The translations under genes and the position numbers were made by a program. This document shows positions 26,568 through 34,941 of a stretch of 64,000 nt of DNA, in pieces (the first letter of the stretch is position 1; every line of letters starts with the position of its first letter). The stretch is from Ohtaekwangia sp966211525 (GTDB taxonomy: Bacteria; Bacteroidota; Bacteroidia; Cytophagales; Cyclobacteriaceae). Below the pieces are notes generated by a model, which was not told the origin of the DNA, searched no databases, and was given only the letters and a program-made list of their open reading frames with translations. The stretch spans positions 1-64,000 of the forward strand of contig CBIHOZ010000012.1 of NCBI GenBank assembly GCA_966211525.1, written 5' to 3'.

Positions 26568-27935
26568 ATGAAAGCAGCCGGAAATATACTGCTTGTTGAT
26601 GATGATGAATTTGTTGTTCTCTCGGTCAAGCTGTTGCTCGAACCTCATTTCTCTTCGGTCAAAACGATCTCCAACCCGGAGCGCATACAGGCGCTGCTGG
26701 ACCGTGAACAATTTGATGTAGTAGTACTGGACATGAATTTTCGTCAGGGCGATACTACGGGCAATCAGGGACGATTCTGGCTGAAGAAAATCAAGAGTCT
26801 TGCTCCGGAGACACAGGTAGTTTTATTAACTGCTTACGGTGATATACAGGTGGCTGTTGAATCGATGAAAGAAGGTGCGCTTGATTTTATTGTGAAGCCG
26901 TGGCAGAATGAAAAATTACTCACCACCGTCAAGACGGCCCACTTGTTAAGCCAGGAGAAAAAGAAAGTAAAGCAATTGAAATCGCAGCAGCGATCACTAG
27001 CCTCTGCGTTGGATCGGCACGAACCGGTTATCGGTATATCTGAATCGATACTTACCATTCGAAAGACGATTGAAAAAGTAGCACCTACGGAAGCCGATGT
27101 TCTGATCCTCGGGCAGAATGGTACCGGCAAAGAAATTATAGCACGCGAAATACACCGTAACTCGATGCGGGCAACCGGTATATTTATGACGGTAGATGTA
27201 GGCTCGCTCAGTGAAAGCCTCTTCGAAAGCGAGATGTTTGGTCATCGTAAAGGCGCGTTTACAGATGCAAAGGAAGACCGGGCGGGCCGATTCGAAGCTG
27301 CTGCCGGTGGTACTATATTTCTGGATGAGATCGGCAATCTCTCCCTGTCACTTCAGGCGAAACTGCTCACGGTATTGCAACATAAAAAAGTTACACGGCT
27401 GGGCACGCATGAAAGTATAGACCTGGATGTGCGAATCATCTGCGCTACCAACGGCAATCTGCAGGCCATGGTAAAGGAAGGAAAATTCCGGGAAGATCTA
27501 TACTATCGCATCAACACGGTAGAGTTAACGTTGCCTCCGCTTCAGGACCGCGCTGAAGATATACCTTTATTGGCCGAACATTTCCTGCATCGTTTCAGTC
27601 ATAAATACCAGAAGTCCCATTTGAAATTTGCCGATGGTGTTATATCCGCTCTCCAGAAATACCGTTGGCCCGGTAATATACGTGAGCTGCAACATGCAGT
27701 AGAGCGGGCCGTGATTATGTGTGAAGGCGAACAGATTGAGCCGGCTGATTTCGGTGCACTTCAAAAGCAAATGTCTTCTGATTTTACATTCGAAGATTTT
27801 AACCTCGAAAAACTTGAAGCTTGGGCGATCCGGAAAGCGATCGCTAAACATCATGGCAATATCAGTCATGCCGCCGATGAACTGGGATTGTCGCGCGGGG
27901 CACTCTACCGAAGAATCCAGACCTATGGTATTTAA
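26568..27935 (+). CDS. Sigma-54-dependent NtrC-family response regulator
   Basis: A 455-residue regulator: receiver (about residues 5-120, acidic pair LLVDDDE, phospho-acceptor Asp55 in VVLDMNFRQGD, Lys in FIVKPWQN), AAA+ domain and a C-terminal Fis-type helix-turn-helix (NISHAADELGLSRGALYRRI). The AAA+ domain has Walker A GQNGTGKE, Walker B TIFLDEIGN and the sigma-54 contact loop as GAFTDA where GAFTGA is usual. It overlaps the sensor kinase gene by 11 bases. The divergent FtsX permease has a sigma-54-type promoter and tandem upstream sites, making it the probable target. Confidence 0.93.
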   Translation: MKAAGNILLVDDDEFVVLSVKLLLEPHFSSVKTISNPERIQALLDREQFDVVVLDMNFRQGDTTGNQGRFWLKKIKSLAPETQVVLLTAYGDIQVAVESMKEGALDFIVKPWQNEKLLTTVKTAHLLSQEKKKVKQLKSQQRSLASALDRHEPVIGISESILTIRKTIEKVAPTEADVLILGQNGTGKEIIAREIHRNSMRATGIFMTVDVGSLSESLFESEMFGHRKGAFTDAKEDRAGRFEAAAGGTIFLDEIGNLSLSLQAKLLTVLQHKKVTRLGTHESIDLDVRIICATNGNLQAMVKEGKFREDLYYRINTVELTLPPLQDRAEDIPLLAEHFLHRFSHKYQKSHLKFADGVISALQKYRWPGNIRELQHAVERAVIMCEGEQIEPADFGALQKQMSSDFTFEDFNLEKLEAWAIRKAIAKHHGNISHAADELGLSRGALYRRIQTYGI

Positions 27936-29259
27936 GAACTTCAGACTTCAGATTATTTTCCGTGTGTTACTGCTTACGGGTGCTATAACTTTATTTGCCT
28001 GGTGCATTGTACATGGCTACTACCTTCGAAGTATATATCTGGGCGCTGCCATCCTGATTTTACTGATTGAACTGGTGTGGTACACCGATCGTTTTAACCG
28101 CGACCTGAAAAATTTTCTCACGAGTTTACTGCAAAGTGATTTCACGACTCACTTCCATACATCGGGCAATGGCAAGAGCATTGACGAATTATATAGTATG
28201 CTGAACAAGATCGCTTCTGCCTTTCGCAACATCAGCGTACAGAAGGAAGTGCAATACCGTTACCTCGAAATGCTTTTTGAACATGTACGTGTGGGTATAC
28301 TCAGCGTGGATGCTACCGGTAAAGTACAGCATGCGAACCAGGCACTGAAAACCATGCTGCAGAAAAATATACTTCCGGATCTTCATGCCTTCGAGAGTAT
28401 CGATGTATCGCTGGCAAATACGATCCGCGAAATACGTACGGGAGAAACCCGTCTTGTTAAACTGCGCATACAGCAGGACGTACTGCAATTGTCAATTCAT
28501 GCTTCAGAATTTAAACTGGAGGATATGTACTATAAATTGATCTCGATGCAGAACATTCGCCAGGAGCTGGATATACATGAAATGGATGCCTGGCAAAAGC
28601 TGATTCACGTTATGAGTCACGAGATCATGAATTCAGTGTCTCCAATTATATCGTTAAGTGCTACGCTGCATGGACTTGTTGTACAGAGTAAATCTACGGA
28701 TACTCCCCTGCCCTCTCTGTATGATTCATTAAACCAGGGATTGGACGCCATCCATATTCGCAGCGAAGGACTCTACAATTTTACGAAGACATATCGCAAA
28801 CTGGCCGCTATACCCAAACTGAACCCGGAGAAAACCAACCTCCGCGAAATTGTCCAACGGGTAGAAGTACTCATGGCCGCGAACATTAAAGAACATGGTG
28901 TAGCATTGACTATTCGTGATATCGATCAACCGGTCATTGTCGACCCCGCTCTGATGGAACATGTACTGATCAATTTATTACTGAATGCTATCGATGCTGT
29001 GACGGGCAAAGAGTCTCCTTCGATTCATATATATACTACACCATCAGCCAAGAGTCAGGTAAATATACATATCCGTGATAATGGAGAAGGGATGGATGAA
29101 AGTACGGTGGAAAAGATATTTATACCTTTCTATACCACCAAGAAAAATGGTTCAGGTATAGGTCTCGCTATATCCAAACAAATATTGCAATTGCATCATG
29201 CAGATATACGGGTGAACAGTGCTCCCGGGCTCGGCACGGAGTTTATCATTACGCTATAA
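27925..29259 (+). CDS. NtrY-like membrane sensor histidine kinase
   Basis: About 444 residues. Two membrane helices lie near the N terminus (IIFRVLLLTGAITLFAWCIVH and SIYLGAAILILLIELVWY) with almost no periplasmic loop. A PAS-like region (about 115-215), the HisKA motif VMSHEIMNSVSPI (acceptor His232) and HATPase_c (LINLLLNAIDAV, IRDNGEGMD, GSGIGLAISKQI) follow. The open frame extends upstream to 27721, but that part lies inside the regulator gene. The ATG at 27925 is chosen because it opens the hydrophobic N terminus and gives an 11-base overlap with the regulator. It is the cognate kinase of the NtrC-type protein. Confidence 0.9.
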   Translation: MVFKNFRLQIIFRVLLLTGAITLFAWCIVHGYYLRSIYLGAAILILLIELVWYTDRFNRDLKNFLTSLLQSDFTTHFHTSGNGKSIDELYSMLNKIASAFRNISVQKEVQYRYLEMLFEHVRVGILSVDATGKVQHANQALKTMLQKNILPDLHAFESIDVSLANTIREIRTGETRLVKLRIQQDVLQLSIHASEFKLEDMYYKLISMQNIRQELDIHEMDAWQKLIHVMSHEIMNSVSPIISLSATLHGLVVQSKSTDTPLPSLYDSLNQGLDAIHIRSEGLYNFTKTYRKLAAIPKLNPEKTNLREIVQRVEVLMAANIKEHGVALTIRDIDQPVIVDPALMEHVLINLLLNAIDAVTGKESPSIHIYTTPSAKSQVNIHIRDNGEGMDESTVEKIFIPFYTTKKNGSGIGLAISKQILQLHHADIRVNSAPGLGTEFIITL

Positions 29260-29262
29260 TTT

Positions 29263-29337
29263 GTTCCCGTAGATCTCGCGGATAAACGCAGATAAATACA
29301 AATCCTTTCTGCGTACATCTGCGATTTCTGCGGGAAC
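29263..29337. repeat. Long imperfect inverted repeat built of CGCAGA(T) units
   Basis: The arms (29263-29295 and 29305-29337) run GTTCCCG..AGA..TCGC.GAT..ACGCAGA and its complement, with most positions pairing. CGCAGA-type words occur repeatedly within each arm. The element sits exactly between two convergent genes, so it could be a bidirectional terminator, or a copy of a dispersed genomic repeat. Confidence 0.6.
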
Positions 29338-29349
29338 CAAAGATGAATA

Positions 29350-30393
29350 CTACAATGTAGCCATATCAATAACGAAACGGTAACGAACATCGCCCTTTAC
29401 CATTCGCTCGTAGGCTTTGTTTATATCTTTGATGTCGATCATTTCAATATCTGAAACGATATTGTGTTGTGCGCAGAAATCGAGCATCTCTTGTGTTTCC
29501 GGAAGTCCACCGATCATAGAACCGGCAAGCGTCTTTCTTCCTGCAATCAGGCTGAATGCATGTACAGCAGCTGGATCTGGCGGAACCCCTACGCAGATAT
29601 GTGTACCATTGGTTTTCAACAATGACAGATATAGGTTAAAGTCATGTGCAGCCGAAACCGTGTCGAGTATAAAATCGAAATAGCCACGAACACTTTTCAA
29701 CTGGGCTTCGTCAGAGGTTACTACAAACTTGTGTGCTCCGAGTTTACGCGCATCGGCTTCCTTGGATGAAGATGTACTGAGCACTGTTACTTCAGCACCA
29801 AACGCTACACCGAACTTAACGGCCATGTGTCCAAGTCCACCGAGACCAACCACAGCAAGCTTGTGTCCTTTTCCTACTTTCCAGTGACGCAGTGGTGAGT
29901 ATGTAGTTATACCGGCACAAAGTAAAGGCGCTACAGCAGCAAGTGAAAGTTTTTCAGATACACTTAGTACAAAATCTTCATGTACAACAATAGTATTGGA
30001 GTAGCCACCATACGTTGGCGTTTTTCGATCTTGCTCATAACCGTTGTAGGTTGGCGACATGCCATTCAAACAATATTGCTCGAGTCCTTCTTTACAGTTC
30101 TCGCATGTTCTGCAGGAATCTACAAGACAGCCCACGCCTACCAGGTCACCGGCTTTGAATTTCTTTACGTGTGCACCAACTTTAATTACCTTGCCTACCA
30201 GTTCGTGGCCCGGCACCATCGGGTATATAGATCCGCCCCATTCATCGCGGGCCTGGTGAAGGTCAGAGTGGCAGATACCACAATATAGTATATCGAACTG
30301 AACATCGTGGGGACCTACTTCGCGTCTCTCAAAATTCCACGGTGCCAAAGCCGAAGTAGCGCTTTGCACGGCATATCCTTTTGCTTGTATCAT
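29350..30393 (-). CDS. Zinc-dependent NAD(P) alcohol dehydrogenase (YahK/cinnamyl-alcohol type)
   Basis: A 347-residue medium-chain dehydrogenase. Catalytic zinc ligands are in YCGICHSD and PGHELVG, and the structural zinc site is the four-cysteine loop (SCRTCENCKEG followed by QYC). The nucleotide site is VVGLGGLGHMAVKF and the family phrase CLVDSCRTC is typical of the YahK/cinnamyl alcohol group, which reduces a range of aldehydes with NADPH. It converges with the NtrY-like kinase across the inverted repeat. Confidence 0.92.
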   Translation of the reverse strand: MIQAKGYAVQSATSALAPWNFERREVGPHDVQFDILYCGICHSDLHQARDEWGGSIYPMVPGHELVGKVIKVGAHVKKFKAGDLVGVGCLVDSCRTCENCKEGLEQYCLNGMSPTYNGYEQDRKTPTYGGYSNTIVVHEDFVLSVSEKLSLAAVAPLLCAGITTYSPLRHWKVGKGHKLAVVGLGGLGHMAVKFGVAFGAEVTVLSTSSSKEADARKLGAHKFVVTSDEAQLKSVRGYFDFILDTVSAAHDFNLYLSLLKTNGTHICVGVPPDPAAVHAFSLIAGRKTLAGSMIGGLPETQEMLDFCAQHNIVSDIEMIDIKDINKAYERMVKGDVRYRFVIDMATL

Positions 30394-30605
30394 AAATGGC
30401 TGGTATAAAGTTTAATTTGAAGTTCAAAAGTCGAAAGAACCGGATTACGCAGGTATCAAAATTCAAACAGAAAGGTATAAAATTCAAACAATTTTCCGCC
30501 TGGGATGCGTTATAGATTTCCGGACTACAGTTTACATGCATTACAATATGCAAATTGATCACCCGGCATAATTTTTTTAAAGTAATTTGCCAAACCCCAC
30601 CAGCT

Positions 30606-30965
30606 ATGACAACTCAGGAAATTGCCAAGAGACTCGCCTCTTTATGCCGCGAGGAAAAGTACGAACAGGCACAACAAGAGCTTTATGCTGAAAACGCTGT
30701 CAGTATAGAACCGGAAGCATCAAACGGATTTGAAAAAGAAACCCGCGGTTTAGCAGCCATTATTGAAAAAGGAAAACGGTTTGAATCGATGGTAGAAAAA
30801 ACACATTCAATCACCGTATCCGAACCACTGGTTGCCGGAAACTCCATCGCCTTTATACTTTCCATGGACATGACGATGAAAGGAAGACCACGCACATCCA
30901 TGAGTGAGTTGTGTGTTTACCGGGTACAAAACGGCAAGATCGTATCCGAACAATTCTTCATGTAG
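30606..30965 (+). CDS. SnoaL/NTF2-like small protein
   Basis: A 119-residue protein with the alternating helix-strand pattern of the NTF2/SnoaL fold: an opening helix (EIAKRLASLCREEKYEQAQQ), a YAENAVSIEP strand turn, a central AAIIEKGKRF helix and strands ending RVQNGKIVSEQFFM. The frame extends 17 codons upstream, but ATG at 30606 gives the usual N terminus of this family. The function of such proteins varies widely (isomerases, binding proteins); none can be assigned here. Confidence 0.82.
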   Translation: MTTQEIAKRLASLCREEKYEQAQQELYAENAVSIEPEASNGFEKETRGLAAIIEKGKRFESMVEKTHSITVSEPLVAGNSIAFILSMDMTMKGRPRTSMSELCVYRVQNGKIVSEQFFM

Positions 30966-31006
30966 ATATACCGCATCATCGCTATATTTTTCATCACACA
31001 AGGCCG

Positions 31007-31780
31007 TCACAACGACAGGGCTACACGGATTGCCTGCTCTACGGGGCAGGTATATTTACTTTCGCCATAGACAGAAAAAGGCTTTGCTGAAAGTAACGGA
31101 GGTTGCGCCATAAATCTCGGCTGTACTCCGCGATGCGGCTGTGCTGCATGCGCTATAAATGGATGACAAAGATATACCGTACCTGCCTTGCCGGTTGCAA
31201 ATGTTACGGGACGCTCATCGGGTATAACCAGTTGCTGTGCCAGTTCCATAAAGGTAAGCCCTGCATCACCATGCGGAGCGAGTGTGCGGGCAACATCCAG
31301 GTGAGAACCTGCAAGTATGCGTGTAGGCGCATCGTGTTCTCCTATATCTGAAAACAGGAACAGCATCAGCAATGCACGCCCCTTCGAAAATATATTGATG
31401 CGCCAGGAAAAATAATCCTGTACTGCTTCGCCGGGAAAACTTGCATCCACATGCCAGCCCGTATCACCGGGGTCCTCGTTGGCAGGAAAGCGAACCGGAA
31501 ATGTACCGAGGTCTGTTCGGGGCAACCACTGTCCTTTCCCTGCAAGCTGATCGAACGCTGCGTGTAGCCTCTCCGTGTTAACAGCTTTCTGAAACGCCTC
31601 ATCGCTATAGTATCCTAACCGCACTACCGGCTTCGTCCAGGTGTCGGGATTATTTGGATTGCAGCCGGTATCACGCCAAAGAATTTCGCGTCCCGCTTCG
31701 GCAAGTGTCTCCGGAAAGGCATGTTCAAGCTTTACAAATCCATTTTTAATAAACTGTTCTATCTCCTGTGGTGTAAGCAT
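31007..31780 (-). CDS. Phytanoyl-CoA dioxygenase (PhyH) family oxygenase
   Basis: A 257-residue Fe(II)/2-oxoglutarate-dependent oxygenase. The iron-binding His and Asp are in TGWHVDASF and the distal His in LCHPFIAHAAQPHRG, with the 2-oxoglutarate-binding Arg just after it (HRGVQPRFMAQP). The substrate is not known; members act on small hydrophobic or amino-acid-like molecules. It converges with the NTF2-like gene and lies downstream of the MarR-GNAT gene on the same strand with a 40-base gap, so co-transcription is possible. Confidence 0.88.
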   Translation of the reverse strand: MLTPQEIEQFIKNGFVKLEHAFPETLAEAGREILWRDTGCNPNNPDTWTKPVVRLGYYSDEAFQKAVNTERLHAAFDQLAGKGQWLPRTDLGTFPVRFPANEDPGDTGWHVDASFPGEAVQDYFSWRINIFSKGRALLMLFLFSDIGEHDAPTRILAGSHLDVARTLAPHGDAGLTFMELAQQLVIPDERPVTFATGKAGTVYLCHPFIAHAAQPHRGVQPRFMAQPPLLSAKPFSVYGESKYTCPVEQAIRVALSL

Positions 31781-31820
31781 ATAGTATCCGAATGAATAAA
31801 CGATATATACGTATACCGGC

Positions 31821-32774
31821 CTACTTCAGGATTAGTTCCATTTGAATATTGCAACGTTCATACGGTGTTGCGTGTCCTACCACTTTTTTAAAACCTAGTT
31901 TGTGGTATAAATTGATTGCCGGTGCAAGAATGGTATTGCTCTCTAAATACAACCGCGATGCCCCGAGCGATTTAGCTTTCCGGATGATTGCCTGCCCGAG
32001 GAGCCAGCCTATATTTTTACCTTGTGCCTGCGGTGACACGGCCATCTTTGCCAGCTCAAAATCATATACCGGGTCATCCATTTTGATGAGCGCACACACG
32101 CCTGCAGGAACATCGTTATACAAGGCAACAAAGATATGCCCGCCATTTTTTAATATATAGTTTTTCGGATTGTCGAGTGCTTTGTAATCAGCTTCCTCCA
32201 TTTTAAAGTACTGCGTAATCCACTGCTCATTCAAATCCCGAAATGCTTTCTGATACTTCGGAGTATAATCGACAATCTTTACATGCTGGCTTTCACGTTT
32301 TTTCTTTTGCTCCTGCACGCGTTTCAACAGTGTTTTCTGCTCCAGCAAAAATTCCCATTCTTCCAACGCCTGCCACAGGTCGTGTCGTGTTTGCGCGAGT
32401 ATTTCTTCGATCGCGTTGTTCACATCGGCATACTGTACAGCGATCTTTTCAGTAATATTTTTCCCTTTCGGTGAGAGCGTTACCAGCGTGGTACGGCCGT
32501 CTGCCTTGTCTTTCTTTTCGGTGATATACCCTTTCTTCGTCATCTCGCCAATGATCTTGCTTACTGAAGGATGCGAGTGTCCTATTTCGCGTGCAATCGT
32601 TGTGATGGTACGAGGTTCTCCCTGCGAGAGTACATAAAATACAGGGAACCATTTCGGCTGCAATTCGATGTCGTAGAGTTTATAAATATGAGCCGCATCA
32701 TCCGTGATTCGCTCGGTTAACATCCGCAGCCTGCTACCCAACGCGAGCTTGCCAACCTGGTTAAAGAATTCCAT
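31821..32774 (-). CDS. MarR-family regulator fused to GNAT acetyltransferase
   Basis: A 317-residue bifunctional protein. Residues 1-150 are a MarR winged helix (IAREIGHSHPSVSKIIGEMTKKG, then the wing KADGRTTLVTLSPKG). Residues 160-317 are a GNAT domain (ELAKMAVSPQAQGKNIGWLLG for the acetyl-CoA site, then LYLESNTILAPAINLYHKLGF). This fusion is a recognised arrangement in Bacteroidota. TTACGTAA-type palindromes overlap and precede the ATG, consistent with autoregulation. The acetyl acceptor is not known. Confidence 0.92.
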   Translation of the reverse strand: MEFFNQVGKLALGSRLRMLTERITDDAAHIYKLYDIELQPKWFPVFYVLSQGEPRTITTIAREIGHSHPSVSKIIGEMTKKGYITEKKDKADGRTTLVTLSPKGKNITEKIAVQYADVNNAIEEILAQTRHDLWQALEEWEFLLEQKTLLKRVQEQKKKRESQHVKIVDYTPKYQKAFRDLNEQWITQYFKMEEADYKALDNPKNYILKNGGHIFVALYNDVPAGVCALIKMDDPVYDFELAKMAVSPQAQGKNIGWLLGQAIIRKAKSLGASRLYLESNTILAPAINLYHKLGFKKVVGHATPYERCNIQMELILK

Positions 32775-32806
32775 ACGTAATTAATTATGTAACCAATTAC
32801 GTAAAT
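32774..32806. promoter_or_regulatory. Candidate MarR operator: tandem TACGTAATT-type palindromes
   Basis: TACGTAATT/AATTATGTA (32774-32791) is an 18-base palindrome with one mismatch, and TTACGTAA recurs at 32797-32804. They overlap the start codon of the MarR-GNAT gene, the usual place for MarR autorepression. Confidence 0.55.
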
Positions 32807-32853
32807 AGGTAACAAAATTCAAAAGAAGTTGTCCGGGATTTTTTGAAGCCTGT

Positions 32854-33582
32854 TTAAAGTCCTTCTTTTCCCTCAGCCCAAAACGCCTGCACACGGATGT
32901 TCCGGGGCGGAACACCACGGGTTAATAAAACTTTGCGCACACCTTTTATGGCGTTCGCATTACCCGTCAGGTAAAATGTACTTGCACGCCAAACGTCCCA
33001 TAGCTTGCCGTGCAGAGCATTCAGGTACGCAGCGGAATGTTCATACGGCATTACCGTATCCTTCGGAACTACATCCAGCATAAGATCGAGTTTATCCGGC
33101 AGATCGAACAAATCCGGGTGAAGCGTTAACACACCCAGGTATTCCTGTTGATTCGCATGAATCTCATTCTTGAGACTATTGAAAAGTCCCAACGATGTCT
33201 CATCACCAAAAAAGAAATGATATTTACTGTCGGCTTCGTACAGACTCTTGCCGCGCGGGCCAACCATCTTCAGCTTGTCGCCAACGCGAAGCCTGGACGC
33301 AAACGTACTGCCCGGACCATTGCCATGTAAATAAAAACATACCGAACATATACCGGCTTCACTGTCAAAAAAATTAGGCATATAATTTCTATAGTGTATA
33401 TCGTCTACCCGAAAGGCAACGGCCTGCGTCAGTTTAAAATCGACCGTTGAGAAGTCGCCCGTAAACGTTACTTTCTTCAGATTGTCATGTATATACTCTA
33501 CATCCGATACGGTAACATCATGTATAAATTTTTTGAAGACAGTCTCCACAACGTTTCCCATCCATTTTGGCATGTGTGGCAT
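32854..33582 (-). CDS. Siderophore-interacting protein (FAD-binding ferric reductase family)
   Basis: A 242-residue flavoprotein of the SIP family. An FAD-binding barrel at residues 20-115 contains RNYMPNFFDSEAGICSVCFYLHG and GPGSTFASRLRVGD; RxYxxR-type phrases of the family are replaced here by YRNYMP. A nucleotide-binding half follows (FFFGDETSLGLFNSL, then STFYLTGNANAIKGVRKVL). SIPs reduce ferric siderophores in the cytoplasm; the substrate here is unknown. It is divergent from an AraC regulator, the standard pairing. Confidence 0.85.
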   Translation of the reverse strand: MPHMPKWMGNVVETVFKKFIHDVTVSDVEYIHDNLKKVTFTGDFSTVDFKLTQAVAFRVDDIHYRNYMPNFFDSEAGICSVCFYLHGNGPGSTFASRLRVGDKLKMVGPRGKSLYEADSKYHFFFGDETSLGLFNSLKNEIHANQQEYLGVLTLHPDLFDLPDKLDLMLDVVPKDTVMPYEHSAAYLNALHGKLWDVWRASTFYLTGNANAIKGVRKVLLTRGVPPRNIRVQAFWAEGKEGL

Positions 33583-33612
33583 AGTATTAATATTTATATG
33601 ATTAGATTAGCC

Positions 33613-33620
33613 ACAAAGAT
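33613..33620 (-). promoter_or_regulatory. -7-like element GATCTTTG upstream of the SIP gene
   Basis: On the minus strand GATCTTTG resembles the Bacteroidota -7 box (TAnnTTTG) and would place the transcription start about 25 bases before the ATG at 33582. No clear -33 box is seen. Confidence 0.35.
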
Positions 33621-33646
33621 CCCTTTATACGTTAAGGGCCTTGTAC

Positions 33647-33679
33647 CTTAAAAGGATTTTGTTTTACTCTTAAAGGATT
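33647..33679. promoter_or_regulatory. Direct repeats AAAGGATT x2, candidate AraC binding sites
   Basis: CTTAAAAGGATT (33647-33658) and CTTAAAGGATT (33669-33679) place AAAGGATT at 33651 and 33672, 21 bases apart, two helical turns. Direct repeats of this spacing between araC and its divergent target are typical for this family. Confidence 0.45.
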
Positions 33680-33683
33680 ATTT

Positions 33684-34673
33684 ATGGTAGTGCGGCTAAC
33701 GGATGCAGACCTGGAGGAACTCATATACGAACGGAATCTGCCGTCTGATTTGAAATGCCAGGACGGTATAGCAGAGAATATATCTTTTATAGACTGCCGG
33801 TTTGGTAACGCTACCATGCGCGAAACCTGGTTCGAAGGTGTACACATCAGTCACGGCAGTATCAACCTTGAAAGTGATATATCGCTGAAACTGGAAAGCG
33901 ACACACCGATGATTGAAATGCATTTCAACCTGGCCGGCACACAATACGCGCAGATCTATGGAACAGGCCAGCGGTTTGTAGTACGCGAACGTCAGCACAA
34001 CATGTTTTATATGCCTGAGTTCGAAGGGTATATAGAATCTTCACGACAAAAAGAGACTTCACAAATGTTGGAAATACACCTTACGGAAACATACTTCCAA
34101 CGCTTTGTCTCAACGGACTCCACCTTGCTAAGTCGCTTTACGGAAAAGATCGAGAAGAAAGAGTTATCGGTGTTGAACGATCTTCACATGACGATCACAC
34201 CCTATATGGAAACACTCGTGCAGCAGATTCTTCAATGCAACAAGCAAGGTATTATGAAGCGCTTGTTCCTGGAATCGAAAGTTATGGAGTTACTCATGCT
34301 GCAGATCGAGCAATTTGAGACAGCCGTTGAGAAAAAGCCATCCACCATAATCAAAGCGAACGATGCCGAAAAAATCCATTACGCGCGCCACTTGCTGGAA
34401 CAGAATATCAGCAACCCTTACTCGCTGCTGGAACTATCGCGTATGGTTGGGCTGAACGACTTCAAGCTGAAGAAAGGCTTTAAAGAAATATTTGGCAATA
34501 CCGTGTTCGGATATCTGCATGAAGTACGGATGCAGGAAGCTAAAAAACTTTTGCTCGACCAGCAGAAATCAATTCACGAAGTTGCCGAATACTGCGGCTA
34601 CCAATATGTGCAGCATTTTTCCACAGCCTTCAAAAAACGCTTCGGCATTACGCCCGGCGGTATGCGTGTATAG
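33684..34673 (+). CDS. AraC-family transcriptional regulator
   Basis: A 329-residue regulator with an N-terminal ligand-binding region (about residues 1-220) and a C-terminal AraC domain with two helix-turn-helix units (NPYSLLELSRMVGLNDFKLKKGF and SIHEVAEYCGYQYVQHFSTAFKKRFG). The closing signature FKKRFGITPGGMR is clear. It is divergent from the siderophore-interacting protein gene and probably activates it in response to a siderophore-like ligand, as for PchR-type regulators; the ligand is inferred only from context. Confidence 0.92.
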   Translation: MVVRLTDADLEELIYERNLPSDLKCQDGIAENISFIDCRFGNATMRETWFEGVHISHGSINLESDISLKLESDTPMIEMHFNLAGTQYAQIYGTGQRFVVRERQHNMFYMPEFEGYIESSRQKETSQMLEIHLTETYFQRFVSTDSTLLSRFTEKIEKKELSVLNDLHMTITPYMETLVQQILQCNKQGIMKRLFLESKVMELLMLQIEQFETAVEKKPSTIIKANDAEKIHYARHLLEQNISNPYSLLELSRMVGLNDFKLKKGFKEIFGNTVFGYLHEVRMQEAKKLLLDQQKSIHEVAEYCGYQYVQHFSTAFKKRFGITPGGMRV

Positions 34674-34792
34674 CGGGGGTTGCTTCCGCTCCTTGACACC
34701 CGAAATGCTATAGTATATACGCCATATATACCTTCCACACTGTGGATTGTCCTCTTATTTTGCTAATGTATTTCAATACGAACCTGGCTCGG

Positions 34793-34800
34793 TAATTTTG
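34793..34800 (+). promoter_or_regulatory. -7-like element TAATTTTG upstream of the giant hybrid kinase
   Basis: TAATTTTG matches the Bacteroidota -7 consensus TAnnTTTG. It would give a leader of about 135 bases before the ATG at 34942. No -33 TTG at the expected distance is clear. Confidence 0.35.
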
Positions 34801-34941
34801 TTGTGATCGGTCCGGACGGCTTCCGTTTGTATTTATCGTTACAACATTTAATTAAAACTAAATGCGGTAACACAGATATGCCGGGAGCTGTTCCCAACGT
34901 TTCATTTTTTCAGTATATTCCTTTGCTTAATCGGGCCTTGT

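Noticed and set aside
27721..27924. Long N-terminal extension of the NtrY-like kinase
   Set aside because: It lies inside the regulator gene in another frame; ATG at 27925 begins a proper membrane segment.
34674..34700. GC-rich AGCGG/CCGCT hairpin after the AraC gene
   Set aside because: The stem is only five bases and no T-run follows, so it was not listed as a terminator.
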